Shown: positions 44,265 through 60,190, counted from the stretch's first letter. The stretch is 64,000 nucleotides of DNA from Phascolarctos cinereus (GCF_002099425.1 NW_018344159.1:1364001-1428000), one strand, 5' to 3'. Numbers and translations: made by a program. Notes: a model not told the origin generated them from the sequence alone.

Positions 44265-44475
44265 GAACAGTCCTAGATCATAGGGCTATTGATCTAGGGA
44301 CCTTAGAGGTCATAAGATCCAATCCCTTCATTGTACAGATGAGGACACTGAGACTCAGGAAAGTTAAGTGATTTATCTAAGGTCACATAGTACCAAAGGT
44401 GAAATTTGAACACGGTCCTCTGACTTGAGTTAGAACAGTACAAGTTCCCTTGTACTAATATGTGCTGTCTCCCAA
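44265..44475 (-). mobile_element. CORE-SINE, reverse
   Basis: 'gggaccttagaggtcataag', 'gtacagatgaggacactgag' and 'tgaaatttgaacacggtcct' are in reverse order. Confidence 0.85.
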
Positions 44476-46325
44476 TACTTGTGAATTGGCTAGAGCTCTG
44501 GGCAGTAACAAGTATTCTACGCTAGGGGCTAAAAAGAAGGGTATTATTTCAACCAGTCTACTAAACCAAACATAAAAATATATTGATGGCCCCTTTAATT
44601 TCATTTGCTGTTTATGCTTCTGAGCAGAACATTAGTTAACTGGCACTAATGGAATAAAGATGCTGTCTAGAGTATTTATAGGACTAGATTAGACTGATTA
44701 GTCCTACTTAGCCTACTTTTTTAAAGTAGTATAAAGTTGAAGATCTTGCAAAAGAAGACTCACAACCAAACACGTACCTACCTCCTGTCTGAGAGGCAAA
44801 GGACTCAGAGCACAGACTGAACATATTCTTTTTGGCCAATGCAGGAATTTTTTTTTGCTTGACTACAACATGTTTGTAATACAGGGTTTGTTTTTCTTTC
44901 TTTCTTAACGTAGGAAGGAGGAAGTAGAAGATGGGTAGAGAGAAAGTAGATTTTCATTGAAAAAGATTTTACTAAAAAATCTTATGGAAGAAGATGACAG
45001 TTCTGCCCATGCTCATTTCTCTTTACCTGGGACATCACTTTGGTCTCTGTGAATAGAAAACCTGCTCTGAGTTTTTGGAATTACATTAAAGTTTCATTCA
45101 AATGAAAAAGAGTTCTAACTGCCTTCCCAGAACTGATAATGTCTTCTAGTTAGTGACAGTAACATGCTAAAAATGACCTTCCAGAAATATGAGGTAGTAC
45201 AAATTACAGGGAGGCAATTAGATGCTGTTACCTAATAAAAATGCAATAAATATAGTGTGCGATGAAATTACACAGGAAATGATTTGATAGAAAAGTCCGA
45301 GTTGGAATGTGGGATAATAAAAATCACTTAAACTTTGAATGACCTTGAAGAATTTGAGGGACATGACATTGGAATATTTTTCTAGGCCCCTCAAAAAGTG
45401 TGCTGAGATATCTTCCCATCTAATGAACAGAGCTAACACTTTCTTTACTTTGTGCCTTGCCTTGGACAGACTCTCCAGAGTCTATATTAGACTGTGTTGC
45501 CTCCTGCTGAAAGGCTACCCGGCTTTCCCTCCATCCTTATCTTCTTTTTGGTTGTATCAGTAAATGAGACAATTAATATCGGGGAGGCATCTTGTTTGTA
45601 GCAGTGGGAATGGGGGCTTCTGTCTTTGATGATTCAGAACAGTGGCGAGCTCAGGGTGGGATTACCCTGGGGTTATGTGTCTTAACCTAAAAAAGTGACT
45701 GTGGCACTGAGTTCCTATGCAATTTTCTACAGATGTTCTCGATTTTCCATGGGTTCACCTTTAAATTAAAAGAATCTCTGCACTCCAAAGTATTTGAAAA
45801 CAAAGATGTGCATGAATTTAAGCTCCACTCATCTGCCCTAACAAGAAATGAGTTACATTGTGTTGTTTTGGCTTTAAAAATAATTTTCATTTTCAAATGC
45901 CATATATGTAAAATTATTCCCAATTGGTTTTCTATATGTATTTTCATTGTTTTGTTTGGCTCAATCAATAAGAAGGCATGAATTTTTAGAAATATATTAG
46001 CTGGTTAACAAAATTAGCAATTAAGTCATAAATGAATAAGTAAGGTTGTAGTTTATTAAATTAAAAACACCCTAGAGATGTCTGCTCACCTACAATGTTC
46101 TCTAGCATCATATAAAGACTCCCTGCCCTGAGTCCAAACAAAAGAAGATTCCCCATTGATGCTAAACTTCTCCGGGTGATCCTGTTCACAGATGGCATTG
46201 TATTAACTGTATTGAATTCTATAACACCACAAAGTCTTTTCAATGTAATTGGCAGAAAGATGAAAAGAACTATTCTACACTAAAGAAAAAACAAGTTGCT
46301 GAAAGTTTTATATTGATCAGATTAT
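44476..46325. other. unassigned stretch, repeat-poor
   Basis: No exon or repeat family is recognised over about 1.85 kb. It has several short overlapping open frames on both strands without domain-like composition. Confidence 0.4.
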
Positions 46326-46330
46326 GACTT

Positions 46331-46570
46331 GTGGCAGCTAAGTGGCATAGTGAGTAGAGTGTTGGAGTTGACTTCAGGAAAACCTAAGTTTGAATCCTGA
46401 CTCAGACACTGTTAGTTGTGTGATCCTAAGCAAGTCACTTACCCACTGTCTACAGTTTCTCACTTGTAAAATGACAGCAATAATAGCACCTGCCTCCTAG
46501 GATTGTTATAAGGATCAAATGAGATATTTGTAAAGTGCTTAGCATACAGCAGGTACTTAATAAATGCTTG
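46331..46570 (+). mobile_element. MIR
   Basis: 'ggcagctaagtggcatagtg', 'tgatcctaagcaagtcactt', 'ataatagcacctgcctccta' and 'gtaaagtgcttagcatacag' are in sense order. Confidence 0.9.
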
Positions 46571-46577
46571 CTTCCTT

Positions 46578-46735
46578 CCTATCTCAGTTTTCTCATATGT
46601 AAAATGGGAATAACAATATAGTATCTACATCGCAGGATTGAGTGAGGATCCAATGAGGATTCTAGATCTGTAAAATGTTTTTCAAACCTTAAAGTTCTAT
46701 GCAGATATTAGTTATTAGTATTTTATTATTATGAC
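46578..46735 (+). mobile_element. MIR, second copy in tandem
   Basis: 'ctcagttttctcatatgtaa', 'aatgggaataacaatatagt' and 'gtaaaatgtttttcaaacct' show a second MIR lacking its head. Confidence 0.85.
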
Positions 46736-46996
46736 ATGAAACTAGAAGGAAAGTTTGTTGAATTAGCCCATCAGAAAACACAGACAAAATTGTGAAGATA
46801 AACAATGAGCAGGTGAGGAAATTTGGGCTGGATCTTATTCAGTGCTTTTAACATTATTAGGTTCTATTGTATTTTTATTTATTTTGTTAAATATTTCCCA
46901 ATTACATTTAAGCTGGTTCAGGTTCTAGGGGAGTTTTGAAGGCAGCATAAGTCTGGGGTGGGGGCAGTGTTTGATGCCTCTGTTGTAGAGCACAGC

Positions 46997-47190
46997 AACA
47001 TAGGTCTAGAGCTGAAAGGGAACTTCAAGGTCATCTAGTCCAACCACCTTACTTGAAAGTTTAAAGAAACTAAAACCCAGAAGAGTTAAGTAATTTTTCC
47101 AAGGTTACATAGTAAATAGTAAAACTGGGATTTGGACCCAGTTCCTCCAAATCCAGACCCAATATTCTTTCTACTGTGCCACACTGCCTG
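46997..47190 (-). mobile_element. CORE-SINE, reverse
   Basis: 'ctagagctgaaagggaactt', 'aaggtcatctagtccaacca' and 'gatttggacccagttcctcc' are in reverse order. Confidence 0.88.
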
Positions 47191-47224
47191 GGAACAGCAG
47201 GGAAGCAAAATTCGCTGGTACGTA

Positions 47225-48290
47225 AAATGCTTGGGCAATAACATGTAATTCTCTTAGAACAGTAAGTCAGAGCCAGACTATGGAGAGTTGAAATACCAAG
47301 CTAAGCAGTTTAGATTTTATCCTAGAAATAATACAGAATCATGGAATCTCTTTGAGCACAGAGTGACATGGTCACATTTATGCTTTAGGAAAATTCAATT
47401 TACTACTGGGATGAGGAATATGTTGGAGAGGGAAAAGGATGATGAAAGAAGACCACATAAGAAACCATTGCAGTACTTCACGCTAGTAATGATGAGGGCC
47501 TGAATTAGTGGAGTTATGGTAAGTGACAAGAAGGAACAAGTGTAGGTGCAAGGCATGTTGTGAGATAGAATTGACAAGACTTGGAAATCATTGGAAATGG
47601 GAAATAAATGAGAGTGAAGAGTAAAGGATAAGAGAGGTGAAGGACCAAGAGGAGTGGAAGGATGGTGGTACCCTTGATAGTAACATGAAAGTTCATAAGG
47701 AAGATAGGTTACTTAGTTCTAGTTTGAGTTCTAGCTCTGAGATGCCTGTGGGACATCCAGGTGGAAATATCCAGCAAACAGTCAGAGACAGAGGATTAGA
47801 ATTGGGGAGAGAGATGAGGGCTGGATATGTAAATTTGTAGGTCATCTGCAAAGAGATGATAGTTGAATCTATGAGAAATGATGAGGTCAACAAGAATAAA
47901 GAGAGATGTGAAAAGAGGGTCCAAGACAGAGTCTTGAGTCTATCTAGACAGAGGTGAGAAGTAGGTGATCCTGCAAAGGAGACTGAGAAGGATCAATAAG
48001 ACAGGGAGGAAGAGAACTAGGAGAGGACAGTGTCAGAAAATCCAGGGAAAAGAGTACATGGACAGGGGGCAAAGGGAAGAATGTCAAATTCTGTAGAGAG
48101 ATCAAGAAGGCTAAGTACAAGGAAAAAGTCATTGCTTTAACAAAAAATCTACCTTCAGTTTATTGCTTAGAGAGAGCAGCTTTATTTGAGTGGTGAGATC
48201 AAAAGCCAAATTTCCAGGGACTGAGAAGTGAGAAGTGAGAAAGTGGAGGTGACAAATTTAGATAATTATTCGCAGGAGTTTGGCTATAGA
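47225..48290 (-). mobile_element. L2 LINE ORF2 fragment, reverse
   Basis: It is co-linear with the L2 at 2411-4577: 'tagattttatcctagaaata', 'cattgcagtacttcacgcta', 'gtgggacatccaggtggaaa', 'gatgatagttgaatctatga', 'aaggagactgagaaggatca' and 'gtagagagatcaagaaggct' are complements of L2 ORF2. It is decayed, with no open frame. Confidence 0.78.
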
Positions 48291-48299
48291 TTTATTAAA

Positions 48300-48490
48300 T
48301 TCCTACCTATCTTGTAAAACCTAATTCAAAAGCTATCTGTACCTGGAAGATTTCCCTGGTCTCCTATATTCCTATATTAATTGGTAATGAGCCTTCCACT
48401 TAAGGACTTTTTGCTTTTCTTTGTTATCACCAGCACTTAACAAAGTGTTTGACACACAGCAAGTGCTTAATAAATGCTTATTGACTTATT
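48300..48490 (+). mobile_element. L2 3' end
   Basis: 'ctacctatcttgtaaaacct', 'tatcaccagcacttaacaaa' and 'gcttaataaatgcttattga' are in sense order. Confidence 0.82.
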
Positions 48491-48889
48491 ACAACATTTT
48501 ATTTGTCCCACTGGGTGCTAGGTACCCAATAGGAAATTGCTATGTGGTGAATGAATGGATGGATGGAGGAACAACACAAAATCATTCATTGCTTCCTACA
48601 GAGGTTGCCTACATGAAGTTGACACTGTTTCATAATACTGTTAAAATGTTATAACCCAAGCCCTACTTCAATGTTAAGAAACCTCTAAGTCTGTAGTTAC
48701 TCTAGTAATTGGAGACCAGCCCAGCTCTTCCCACCCTCTTCTCCACTCTGATCAGCTCTGTTGCTCACCAGTAGCGCACCCAAACCTGTGACCTAGAAGT
48801 CATTCTGCTATTGAAAAACTTGTTCTTATAGGCAGCCATGTCGTGCAGTGGTCAGAATGAGACCTCCACCTCCCACTGCTTTTCAGTTT

Positions 48890-48990
48890 TTTATATGCTA
48901 TCTTCCCCCATCATATTGAGAGCTCTTTGAGGGCAAGGACTGTCATCTTAGCATAAAGCCTGGCACTTAGTAGCCACTTAATAAATGTTT
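48890..48990 (+). mobile_element. L2 3' end
   Basis: 'atattgagagctctttgagg', 'gcaaggactgtcatcttagc' and 'cttaataaatgtttacagat' are present. Confidence 0.82.
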
Positions 48991-48999
48991 ACAGATTCA

Positions 49000-49235
49000 G
49001 ACTATCTGATCTGCAGTCAAGAGAACCTGTGTTCAAATCTAGTCTCAGACACTAGCTTTATGGACTTAGGTAAGTTATTTGATCTATCTCAACCTCAGTT
49101 TCTTCATTTCTAAATTGGGGGTGATAAAAGCACTTACCTCCCTGGATTGTTGTGAGGATAAAATGAGGCAATATGTGTAAAGTGCTTTGCAAATCTTAAA
49201 GTGCTATATAAATGCTAGCTATTATATAGCAAATA
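49000..49235 (+). mobile_element. MIR
   Basis: 'ctgtgttcaaatctagtctc', 'cctcagtttcttcatttcta' and 'aagtgctttgcaaatcttaa' are in sense order. Confidence 0.9.
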
Positions 49236-49237
49236 AT

Positions 49238-49325
49238 GTGCTAAGTTCGGGGCAAATACAAAGGAGAAAATAGACTTACCCTTAAGCAGTTCACATTGCA
49301 ATAGGAAAGACAATACACAAATGGG
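49238..49325 (-). mobile_element. L2 3' fragment, reverse
   Basis: 'aataatgtgctaagttcggg' and 'taagcagttcacattgcaat' are complements of the L2 3' end. Confidence 0.65.
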
Positions 49326-50252
49326 GGGGGGGCAGTAGAACAAGATTGTTATCGTGACTAGTAGAGATGGTTATAAGTGAAGCATTTCAGGAAAAAGGGA
49401 TTTCCTGAAATTGTGGGCCAGGAAAAAGCAGCCATTAACTAGGATTACCCGGCCACAGGGCAGAAGTTTTGCTGATGAAAGAGTTGAAACCATCAAGCTT
49501 TGGTCTCTGATACATCTCTCTCAGTGTCATGGATATAGTAGTTGCTTAATCTTTGTTGAATTGAGTTAACAAATACTTATTAAATACAAAAAGACAAAGT
49601 AGCAGAGTCTCCAAGAAAAGGAGCGAGATGGGTATGCCAAATTAGGGGATCCAGCCAAAAGTTGTAGGGCATAATTCTTGGGAAACCCAAAGAGGGAAAA
49701 AAAGTATTCTGATCTAATGAGCCAGGGAGAAAGATAGAACTGGCCGGGGGTGGAAAAGGGTCATTTGTGTGGACTCCATTAGTTCAGAGGGAAATTGTCA
49801 AAGCGAAGGGTTTTTCCACCAAAAGATCAAGCTTGGGGAAGGGTACTCTGCAATCCCAGCCACCTGTGGCTTTTCCAAACTGAACACATTGGCTACCAAG
49901 TTCCTTACACATTAACAAGGCAGTCTAGGAGGAACTGATAGGACATTTGCAAATCCTGACTCCCATCTATGTTTCTTTGTCGTACAGGGCAATTTAAAAA
50001 AAAATTTTGCATGCTGTTGTCATGGAGTAGGGGAGAGACCCTCATTCTCTTCTGGCACTGATCCAAGATTTAGAAAAGAATATTGGAGTCATCAAGGATC
50101 CAGACTGGGGTGCCAGTGAGCCATGTTTTCCAGTAGACACACAAAGAGTAATGTGTGGGCTAAAGGCACCATATGTACTAATTAAAACGAAATGAATGGT
50201 TTCCCTTGCTTTCTTTTTTTTTTAAGCCTTTGTCTTCCTCTGTGTGTGGGTG

Positions 50253-50289
<37 letters not shown>

Positions 50290-51105
50290 TTTTGTTGGGT
50301 CTTACCATTGTCCTTCTCAATAAAGATGTCTTTCCCTCGGGTCTCTGGAATGGCTAAACATCTATCCATAAATTTAAAACCTCAACAAAAACGCCTAAAT
50401 TTTGGACATAATAATGTGTCATAACATTAGAAGTACCAGGACCTAAATGAAGTATTGCCTCATCTTAAGGACAAAAAGACAGCTAGAAAAACAGATGAGG
50501 TAATTAAAGAAGGAAAACTTTGGGAAGCATCAGAATAATTTGCCAGTCATTACTATTAATTTGCAGTCAAGTTCTGTTCCCAGAAATTATATTTAAAGGA
50601 GGAATAAGGGCTAAGGGAAAAAATATATATAATGAGCTAGGGAGTCTGCTGACCTTCTGAAAGCTGTTTCTATTTTGCAACCAATTTGGATTTGGAATTA
50701 TTGCCTTGTCTAGTTGGGTGTATGCACAAAAGTAGACACCATTTTGAGGATGAACAAACTGATGCATATGGGCAGGGTCAGATTCCTGGACAAGCAAATT
50801 CCCATAATTTCCAGCTGCTAGGTCACCTCTCTAGGAGCAGCAAGCTACAGCTACCCTTCATTTTTCTGAGAAATGTACCAGAAGTATTGGATATTCCATT
50901 GGCTGCTGGGCAAATAGCCAGTCGCTCTCTAGGGTAATCCAAGCCTGTGTGTAGGGAAGGATAGTAACTCTTCAAACCAGATGGTTCCAAGAATGTCTTA
51001 GCCAAATATTTGGTTTGACTCAACTTGCTTTGTCATGGTGTTGAAAGATTCCCCCAGCCAAAATAGTTAACTCATGAGTAATTAATACAATAAAATGACC
51101 CAACA
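49326..51105. other. unassigned; hairpin and (TG)n tract
   Basis: No exon or repeat family is recognised. A perfect 11-base hairpin with a 6-base loop lies at 49384-49411 (ATTTCAGGAAA and TTTCCTGAAAT). A (TG)n tract is listed separately. Confidence 0.4.
50241..50283. repeat. (TG)n microsatellite
   Basis: About 20 TG units with one early variant. Confidence 0.95.
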
Positions 51106-51107
51106 AA

Positions 51108-51590
51108 GTCAAAAAAGAAATTTGTTAAGAAACTATTATGTGCCAGCCACTGTACTGAGCATGCAAATACAAAGAAAGGCAAAAAATAGTCCTTGCTGTC
51201 AAGGAACTCACAGTGTAATGGAAAGCATATTACAACAGCATATAAACAACTACATACAAATGAGATATAGACAGAAAAAATTGGAGCTAATCTCAGAGAG
51301 AAGGAGCTAAAACTAAGGAGGACTGGGAAAGGCTTCTTGTAGAAGGTAGGACATCACCTGAGACTTGAAGGAAGCCAGGAGGTGAAAAAGAGAAGGGGAA
51401 AATTCCAAGCATGGAGAACAGCCAGTGAAAATGCCTGGAGTTAAGAAATGGATTGTTTTGTGTAAAGAACAGCAAGGAGGCCAGTGTCACTGAATCTCAG
51501 AATACGTGGAGGCAGAATGGGGAACAGTGTGTAAGAAGAGTGGAAAAGTAGGAAGGGGACAAGTGATAAATAGGACTTGATATTTGCTCC
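51108..51590 (-). mobile_element. L2 LINE 3' part, reverse
   Basis: 'gtgccagccactgtactgag', 'gtcaaggaactcacagtgta', 'gggaaaggcttcttgtagaa', 'aacagcaaggaggccagtgt' and 'aggaaggggacaagtgataa' follow the reverse L2 3' region in order. Confidence 0.82.
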
Positions 51591-51597
51591 CAGAGGT

Positions 51598-51625
51598 GAT
51601 GTGTGTGTGTGTGTGTGTGTGTATA
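51598..51625. repeat. (TG)n microsatellite with TATA-rich flank
   Basis: A short pure TG run followed by TATG/TATA units to about 51690. Confidence 0.93.
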
Positions 51626-51699
51626 CACATGTATATATACATTTTATGTGTATGTTGCATATATGTATATGTGTATATGTATGTATACATGGTTGCATC

Positions 51700-53568
51700 C
51701 TGTGTTTTTATTTGTAATCATATGTATTATTTTATGCATTTAAAAATATTATTCTGAAAAGGGTTCATCAGGCTGCCAAAGAAGTCTACAACGCAAAAAT
51801 AATTAAGAACTCCTGCTCTAGAGTTTAAAGCCTTTTAGTAGCATGATAAGACATCAACACAGATATCAAAACCACACAATATTACAAGAAAAGTGGATTA
51901 GAGGGGTACAAAGCACAATTCCTAAGAATTTCTGTGTTTCTCTACTGCTATTCCTCTTCCTATGTTATAGCTACTATCTATGGCATCTAGATCAATGACT
52001 ATATATATAGGCAGATTTCCATTATCTATGGATAAGCTAACCTTTTTCAAATGACCACAGATCTCATTGAAGAAGAATTGTAGTTTTCTGGGGTTCATAA
52101 TGTACTCAAACTTGAGCATCTAGAAACCCTTTGTACTGCTAGAGAATCAGTCAATCTGTCAATTTAAAAAGTATTTATTAAATGCTTAATGTGTACATAA
52201 CAGCACTATTGTAATTATGATCAAGACTCGTGATGAAAAAAAAAATCCACCTCAAAAGAAAAAACAGATGAACTCTGGCTGTACATTGAAGCTGGGAAAG
52301 CCTGTTCATTCCCTTCACTTATTTTCATCCAAGATAACCTTGATGTGTGTGTACTGACCATCCTCATAAAGATATTGTATAGATGAGAAAATGGCTATTG
52401 GTTTGGGAATTGCCAATGTTTTCTTGGTTGCCTTCTGGGGGCTACAATCTTTTCTGCCCTTTTTGAATTTTCTCCTTTTAGATTTATCTTCAGAAATCAA
52501 TCTTTATTGCCTTTCAATTTGTATTTTTTTTTCTACTTAGTCAGATTTGCAGCTCTTTCTTGCTTTGGATCCTTAAGGATCCCTATTGCTAACTCTTGGA
52601 TACAAGATACTAAGATAGTAGAGCCCAAATATGAGGGTTCCACTATTCATGTTGATAAAAATAGACTACTATGAGACTACCCACAGATCTATTCCATTTG
52701 ACATCTGGGGTTTTTTTTCCTCCAAGTTTCATCTATGAATGCCTTTAGGATGACCTAGTTTGACTAGGTCTCATGCCAAACTCTCTATAGGCCCATTGTC
52801 TTCTCAACTGCTCTTCACTATTTAGTGAGATGATACTTCTCTGTCTTTCATCCTCCTCTTCCTCCTCCATGTTTTTCAAGTCATTTTGTACCACAACCAT
52901 TAAGTGTTATTTCTTTCATTATTCTTGTGGTGCTTCACATCACCTCAGAATTGAGGTGATTGAGTCAATATCATTTTATTAAGTTAAAGGTTTTTCTTAG
53001 TTAATGGTTTGTTCACACAGGTAGGGTTGAAACTGCTATAACCACAAATATCTGTCACCTTTAATCTTCTAAATTAGTATTGGTTTTGCTTTATCCAATC
53101 AATTATCTGTACACAGTCAGAAGTGACCAGGTATTTCCTGTTCGTTCAGATGTGCATAATCATATAAATAATTAATAACAATTATTTTCTATTTGCATTA
53201 GCAATGGTGAGAGAAAAGTAGACAGCATGTATATGCCATTAGTATCCATGTTATTACAAAAGAACATAAGAAGGGTCCCTCAGCACATTGGTGTACTCCA
53301 CTGTGGTAAATTTACAGAATAACATGGACAGGAATCACACAAGACAAGTAGACATTAGTGGTTTGTATTCTGTATTGTTGGACAGAGCATCCTCATCAAT
53401 GATATCATAAATCCGTTGGGGTATTGGAGTCAATTTAATGTTTTGCAGCGTCATTGGTATTTACCCAACCCAGTATCTTTATTCTCTTCATGGAGAAAAA
53501 AATTATATGAAACATGAAACGGCATTAGCTTACTCAAAGTGAGAACCTGAAAAGACCTTAGCTTAAAA
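51700..53568. other. mostly unassigned; L2 scrap
   Basis: A reverse L2 3'-end scrap is seen near 52145-52210 ('gtatttattaaatgcttaat'). The rest has no recognised repeat or exon. Confidence 0.4.
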
Positions 53569-53762
53569 GGGCCAGGGCCTCCCATTGCATCCTGGGCCAT
53601 CTCCAGTCATCCTGATGAATATCTGGCCACTGGACCCAGATGGCTCTGGAGCAGAAAGTGAGGCTGGTGACTTTGCACAGCCCTCCCTCACTCAAACCAA
53701 AGTCAGTTGCAAGTCGTGTCATCATCTCCCTGATGTCATGGTCCTCTTCAGGAATGGAGAAC
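53569..53762 (+). mobile_element. unnamed SINE-like element, second copy
   Basis: Matches 5568-5792 over nearly its whole length ('gcatcctgggcc', 'gatgaatatctggcc', 'gaggctggtgactttgcac', 'tgcaagtcgtgtcatcatct', 'cctgatgtcatggtcctctt'). The shared part ends near 53760. It lies about 1.7 kb upstream of the first visible CLUL1 exon. Confidence 0.8.
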
Positions 53763-57078
<3,316 letters not shown>

Positions 57079-57659
57079 TAAATGTGCCAAGAAAATAGAC
57101 TGTGATGGTTAGCCCAATCGAGCAATTATTCCCTCCAGCATTCATAAACCAACAATCATTTTGGTTACATCAAGAATCAGCTTCCCAAATAGGCATTTGC
57201 TGTATTTGCTATGCATAGATGACATCACTATCTGTGCACACCCCACTAGGAGGGAAGGATTCCAAATGGATTTTTTCCCCCAAATCTGTTCTTCCTGGGA
57301 GAGTGTGTCTTCTCAATAGCCGTGTCATATCTGACCAAAGCAGCAATCTAACAAATTCTCTGTTCTCTGAAACCTTATATTCAGGTTTGGTAGGGGAGGG
57401 TTTGCCTGAATTATCACCTCCATGTTTTCTTCTAAATAGGAGAAGACCTGTCCCTTCCTCCCAAGCATTTCCCCCCAAGAAATCAGTTGAATATTTGTCC
57501 AAGACTTCCAGATGTGTTCATCTCAAAGATGAATAAATATCTTAGTAGATCTCCAAAGCACATGCTGACCCCATACTTCCTTCCCTCACCGCAGGTTCCT
57601 GAAGATTCCTAGAGGGGATTCATCTCCTCATCCTGACAGTGATAAAATTTGGGTGAATT

Positions 57660-57930
57660 GTGCAATAGGGAATCAGGTATTAGAAATGAATTCAGGCAGA
57701 CCTAATTTTAAAATTCACCTCCAACATTTACTATGTACATGGAGTATGACCATAGGCAAGTCATTCTCCAAACCTCAGTTTCTTCATTTGTAAAATGGGG
57801 ATAATAATACCTGCAGTTGCTAATCTCATGGAGTTGATGTGTGGCTCAGATGAATTAATTTATATAAAATGTTTTGCAAACTTTCAAGGGCTATAAAAAT
57901 ACCCACAGTTACTCTCTAGTGACCTTCTTA
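57660..57930 (+). mobile_element. MIR
   Basis: 'cctcagtttcttcatttgta', 'aaatggggataataatacct' and 'aaaatgttttgcaaactttc' are in sense order. Confidence 0.85.
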
Positions 57931-58244
57931 GTCAGTAATCTGTTAATAATGCAGCTAATAAATGCCCTGAACCTAAACACTAGAGTTAACCCCATATTGT
58001 GACAAATAAAAGGCTAGAGAGAACTTTGTCTCTATGACTCAGGTGTTCTATGAAATTTTTACTTTGAGCAAAAAAGAAAGAAGAGAGTTTATCAAACTGT
58101 AGGTTGACTTTGGTGCCTGGCAATATTCTAGAACATATTTTTAATGGATTTTGTGTTAGCTTACGGAAAGGGAAGCAGTAATCTCTAGGCATTAGCATGG
58201 CTCCATCAAGAACAAGGCATGTCAGACTCATTTCCTTTTATAAT

Positions 58245-58493
58245 AACTAGCATTTATATAACACATTAAGGTTTGCAAAGTGCTGTACAGGTTATCTCAT
58301 TTGATCCTCACAACAACCCCAGGAGGTAAATGCTAATGTTTTCCCTGTTTTACAGATGAGGAAACTGAGGCCAAGAAAGGTTCAGTGACTGGACTAAGGT
58401 TACATAGCTAATAAGCATCTGAGGCCAGATTTGAATTCAGGAAGATGAAATTTTATTCCTGACTCCAGGTCTGGCATTCTATACTGCACTACC
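58245..58493 (-). mobile_element. MIR, reverse
   Basis: 'aataactagcatttatataa', 'ttgatcctcacaacaacccc', 'ttttacagatgaggaaactg' and 'ctaaggttacatagctaata' are in reverse order. Confidence 0.92.
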
Positions 58494-58600
58494 TAGCTGC
58501 CCCCAAATACAGATTTCTAAAGCCAGATTTGAACTCAGACTTTGCTGACTCCAGGTCCAGTGCTCTAACCCACTGTGCCACCTAGCTGTTGCTTTTTTGA
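58494..58600 (-). mobile_element. SINE fragment, reverse, abutting the MIR
   Basis: A second reverse tRNA-like head, 'ctaacccactgtgccaccta', directly follows the first MIR's head, showing a second insertion or a partial duplication of the head. Confidence 0.8.
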
Positions 58601-60089
58601 CTGGTTTACAACATTGTCTAGATCAAAGGAACATCGAGTGACATCATATACCTGCATTTCATCAAGGCACTTGACAAAGTCTCTGGCACCTTGTTTATAG
58701 ACAAGATAAAGAGATATGGGCCAGCTGATAGTACAGTAAGGAGTTTCCGAGCCGGCTACATAAGTCAATAATGGATAATGTCATCCTGGAGGAAGGTCTG
58801 TAGTAGAGAGGAGCTAAGGAAGTCCTGTCAGACCTGAAGGAAGTCTTTCTGTGTCTAGTAAAACATGTCTTCACATGAGCTCCATAGCACTGAGGATGCT
58901 GATGAAACTGAATGAGAGGTACAAAGCTGGAGTAGACCTAACATGCACAAAGAATAAGTTCTTAGATCTTCAGTCTGGAAACTCAGTGTTAACGCCACAC
59001 TGTATCAATTACCAAAAGGACTTGTTGATCTTCTAGACTCAATTTTATACTTTCTTATATCACTGCATCACTAAAGAGTATGATATTGAAATACAAGAAA
59101 TGATTAGCTGTTTTCAGCTTTATAGTGTTGATGGAAACCTTTAACATTAGTAGGTAAAAATTCCTGACATTAACAGTTATTCATTAATGCAGCCTAATAG
59201 TATATGAACTTCAAGCAAAGACTGGATGACCATTCTGTCAGGTATGTTGTAGAGAAGATTCTTGTTTGGGTAGGGGTTGGATAGATGGCTTCTAATATCC
59301 CTTCCAACTGTAAGACTCCATGATTCATTAGACCCTTTCACTATGCTAGCTCTTGCAAAATGGCGCAATATCATTAGCATGTCTAAACATTCAGTTTAAG
59401 ATAACAATCAGTAGCCCACAAGGTATTACTAGTAAATTTTTTTTAAAGCAAACACACCATAATGTACATAAATAAAAGCACATTATTCCCTTCAAAGTAA
59501 CCAACTTGGTAGACTCTACACATTCCAATGAAGCTAATGTTGCTCAAAACACTTTTGGAACCTTCTTCATGGCTTGCAACATAATCTTTTGAATATGCAC
59601 AAAGGTGGTAAGTCGTCATTCTTTGAGGATGAGGCTAGAGGTAATTCAGATCTACGTGTTAAATAAGATGGATAATCAAACTAGGTCACAAACAATCAAA
59701 ATTGTTTCACACAAAGCCTACTGTGCAAAACCCTATAATGGTAAAGAAGCTAATCACTGATGTGTGATTCATTCCGTTTTTGTCATGAAGAATTTTTCAA
59801 AAAAATTTAGAATTTCTAGTTAATTAGTTTAGGTGAATGTTCACCTTTGTAAGATAAATCACATCACTCATTTCATGAAGCCTTCTCTGATATCCCAACC
59901 ATTTGTTGCTTCTCCTTCCTCTGAACCCCATGAAATGAAAAGCACTTTGTTTTATCTCCCTGATGACACATCACATTTTGTCTTTTATTAAAGCTTAGGA
60001 TTTTGAAGTCCTAGACAATAAAACTAAAGGAAGAATAAGAACAATTTAAAATTTCACAGAATCACAGACTGTCCAATAGATGTTTGAGG

Positions 60090-60190
60090 CCCTGAGAAAT
60101 TAGGGGATTTGTCTAAGGTTACTCAGCTAGTGAGTGAAAGAGCTGGGACAGAAACGTAGTCTGATGCCACGTCCAGTGTTCTTTCTTCTG
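60090..60190 (-). mobile_element. CORE-SINE fragment, reverse
   Basis: 'gggatttgtctaaggttact' and 'agctgggacagaaacgtagt' are in reverse order. Confidence 0.75.

Larger units (their letters stand above)
58010..59335 (+). mobile_element. L3/CR1-clade LINE, ORF2 fragment and 3' end
   Basis: 'aaggcatgtcagactcattt' and, after the SINEs, a frame reading Y-L-H-F-I-K-A-L-D-K-V-S match the CR1-type reverse-transcriptase motif Y-L-D-F-S-K-A-F-D. 'gaggtacaaagctggagtag' fits the later catalytic region, and the 3' end is clear at 59210-59330 ('cttcaagcaaagactggatg', 'gacc' and 'ttccaactgtaagactccat'). It is an old, decayed copy inside CLUL1 intron 2, interrupted by reverse SINEs at 58245-58600. Confidence 0.7.

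Noticed and set aside
50241-50283. Regular short repeats as a CRISPR-like array
   Set aside because: These are microsatellites in a mammalian genome; there are no spacers.
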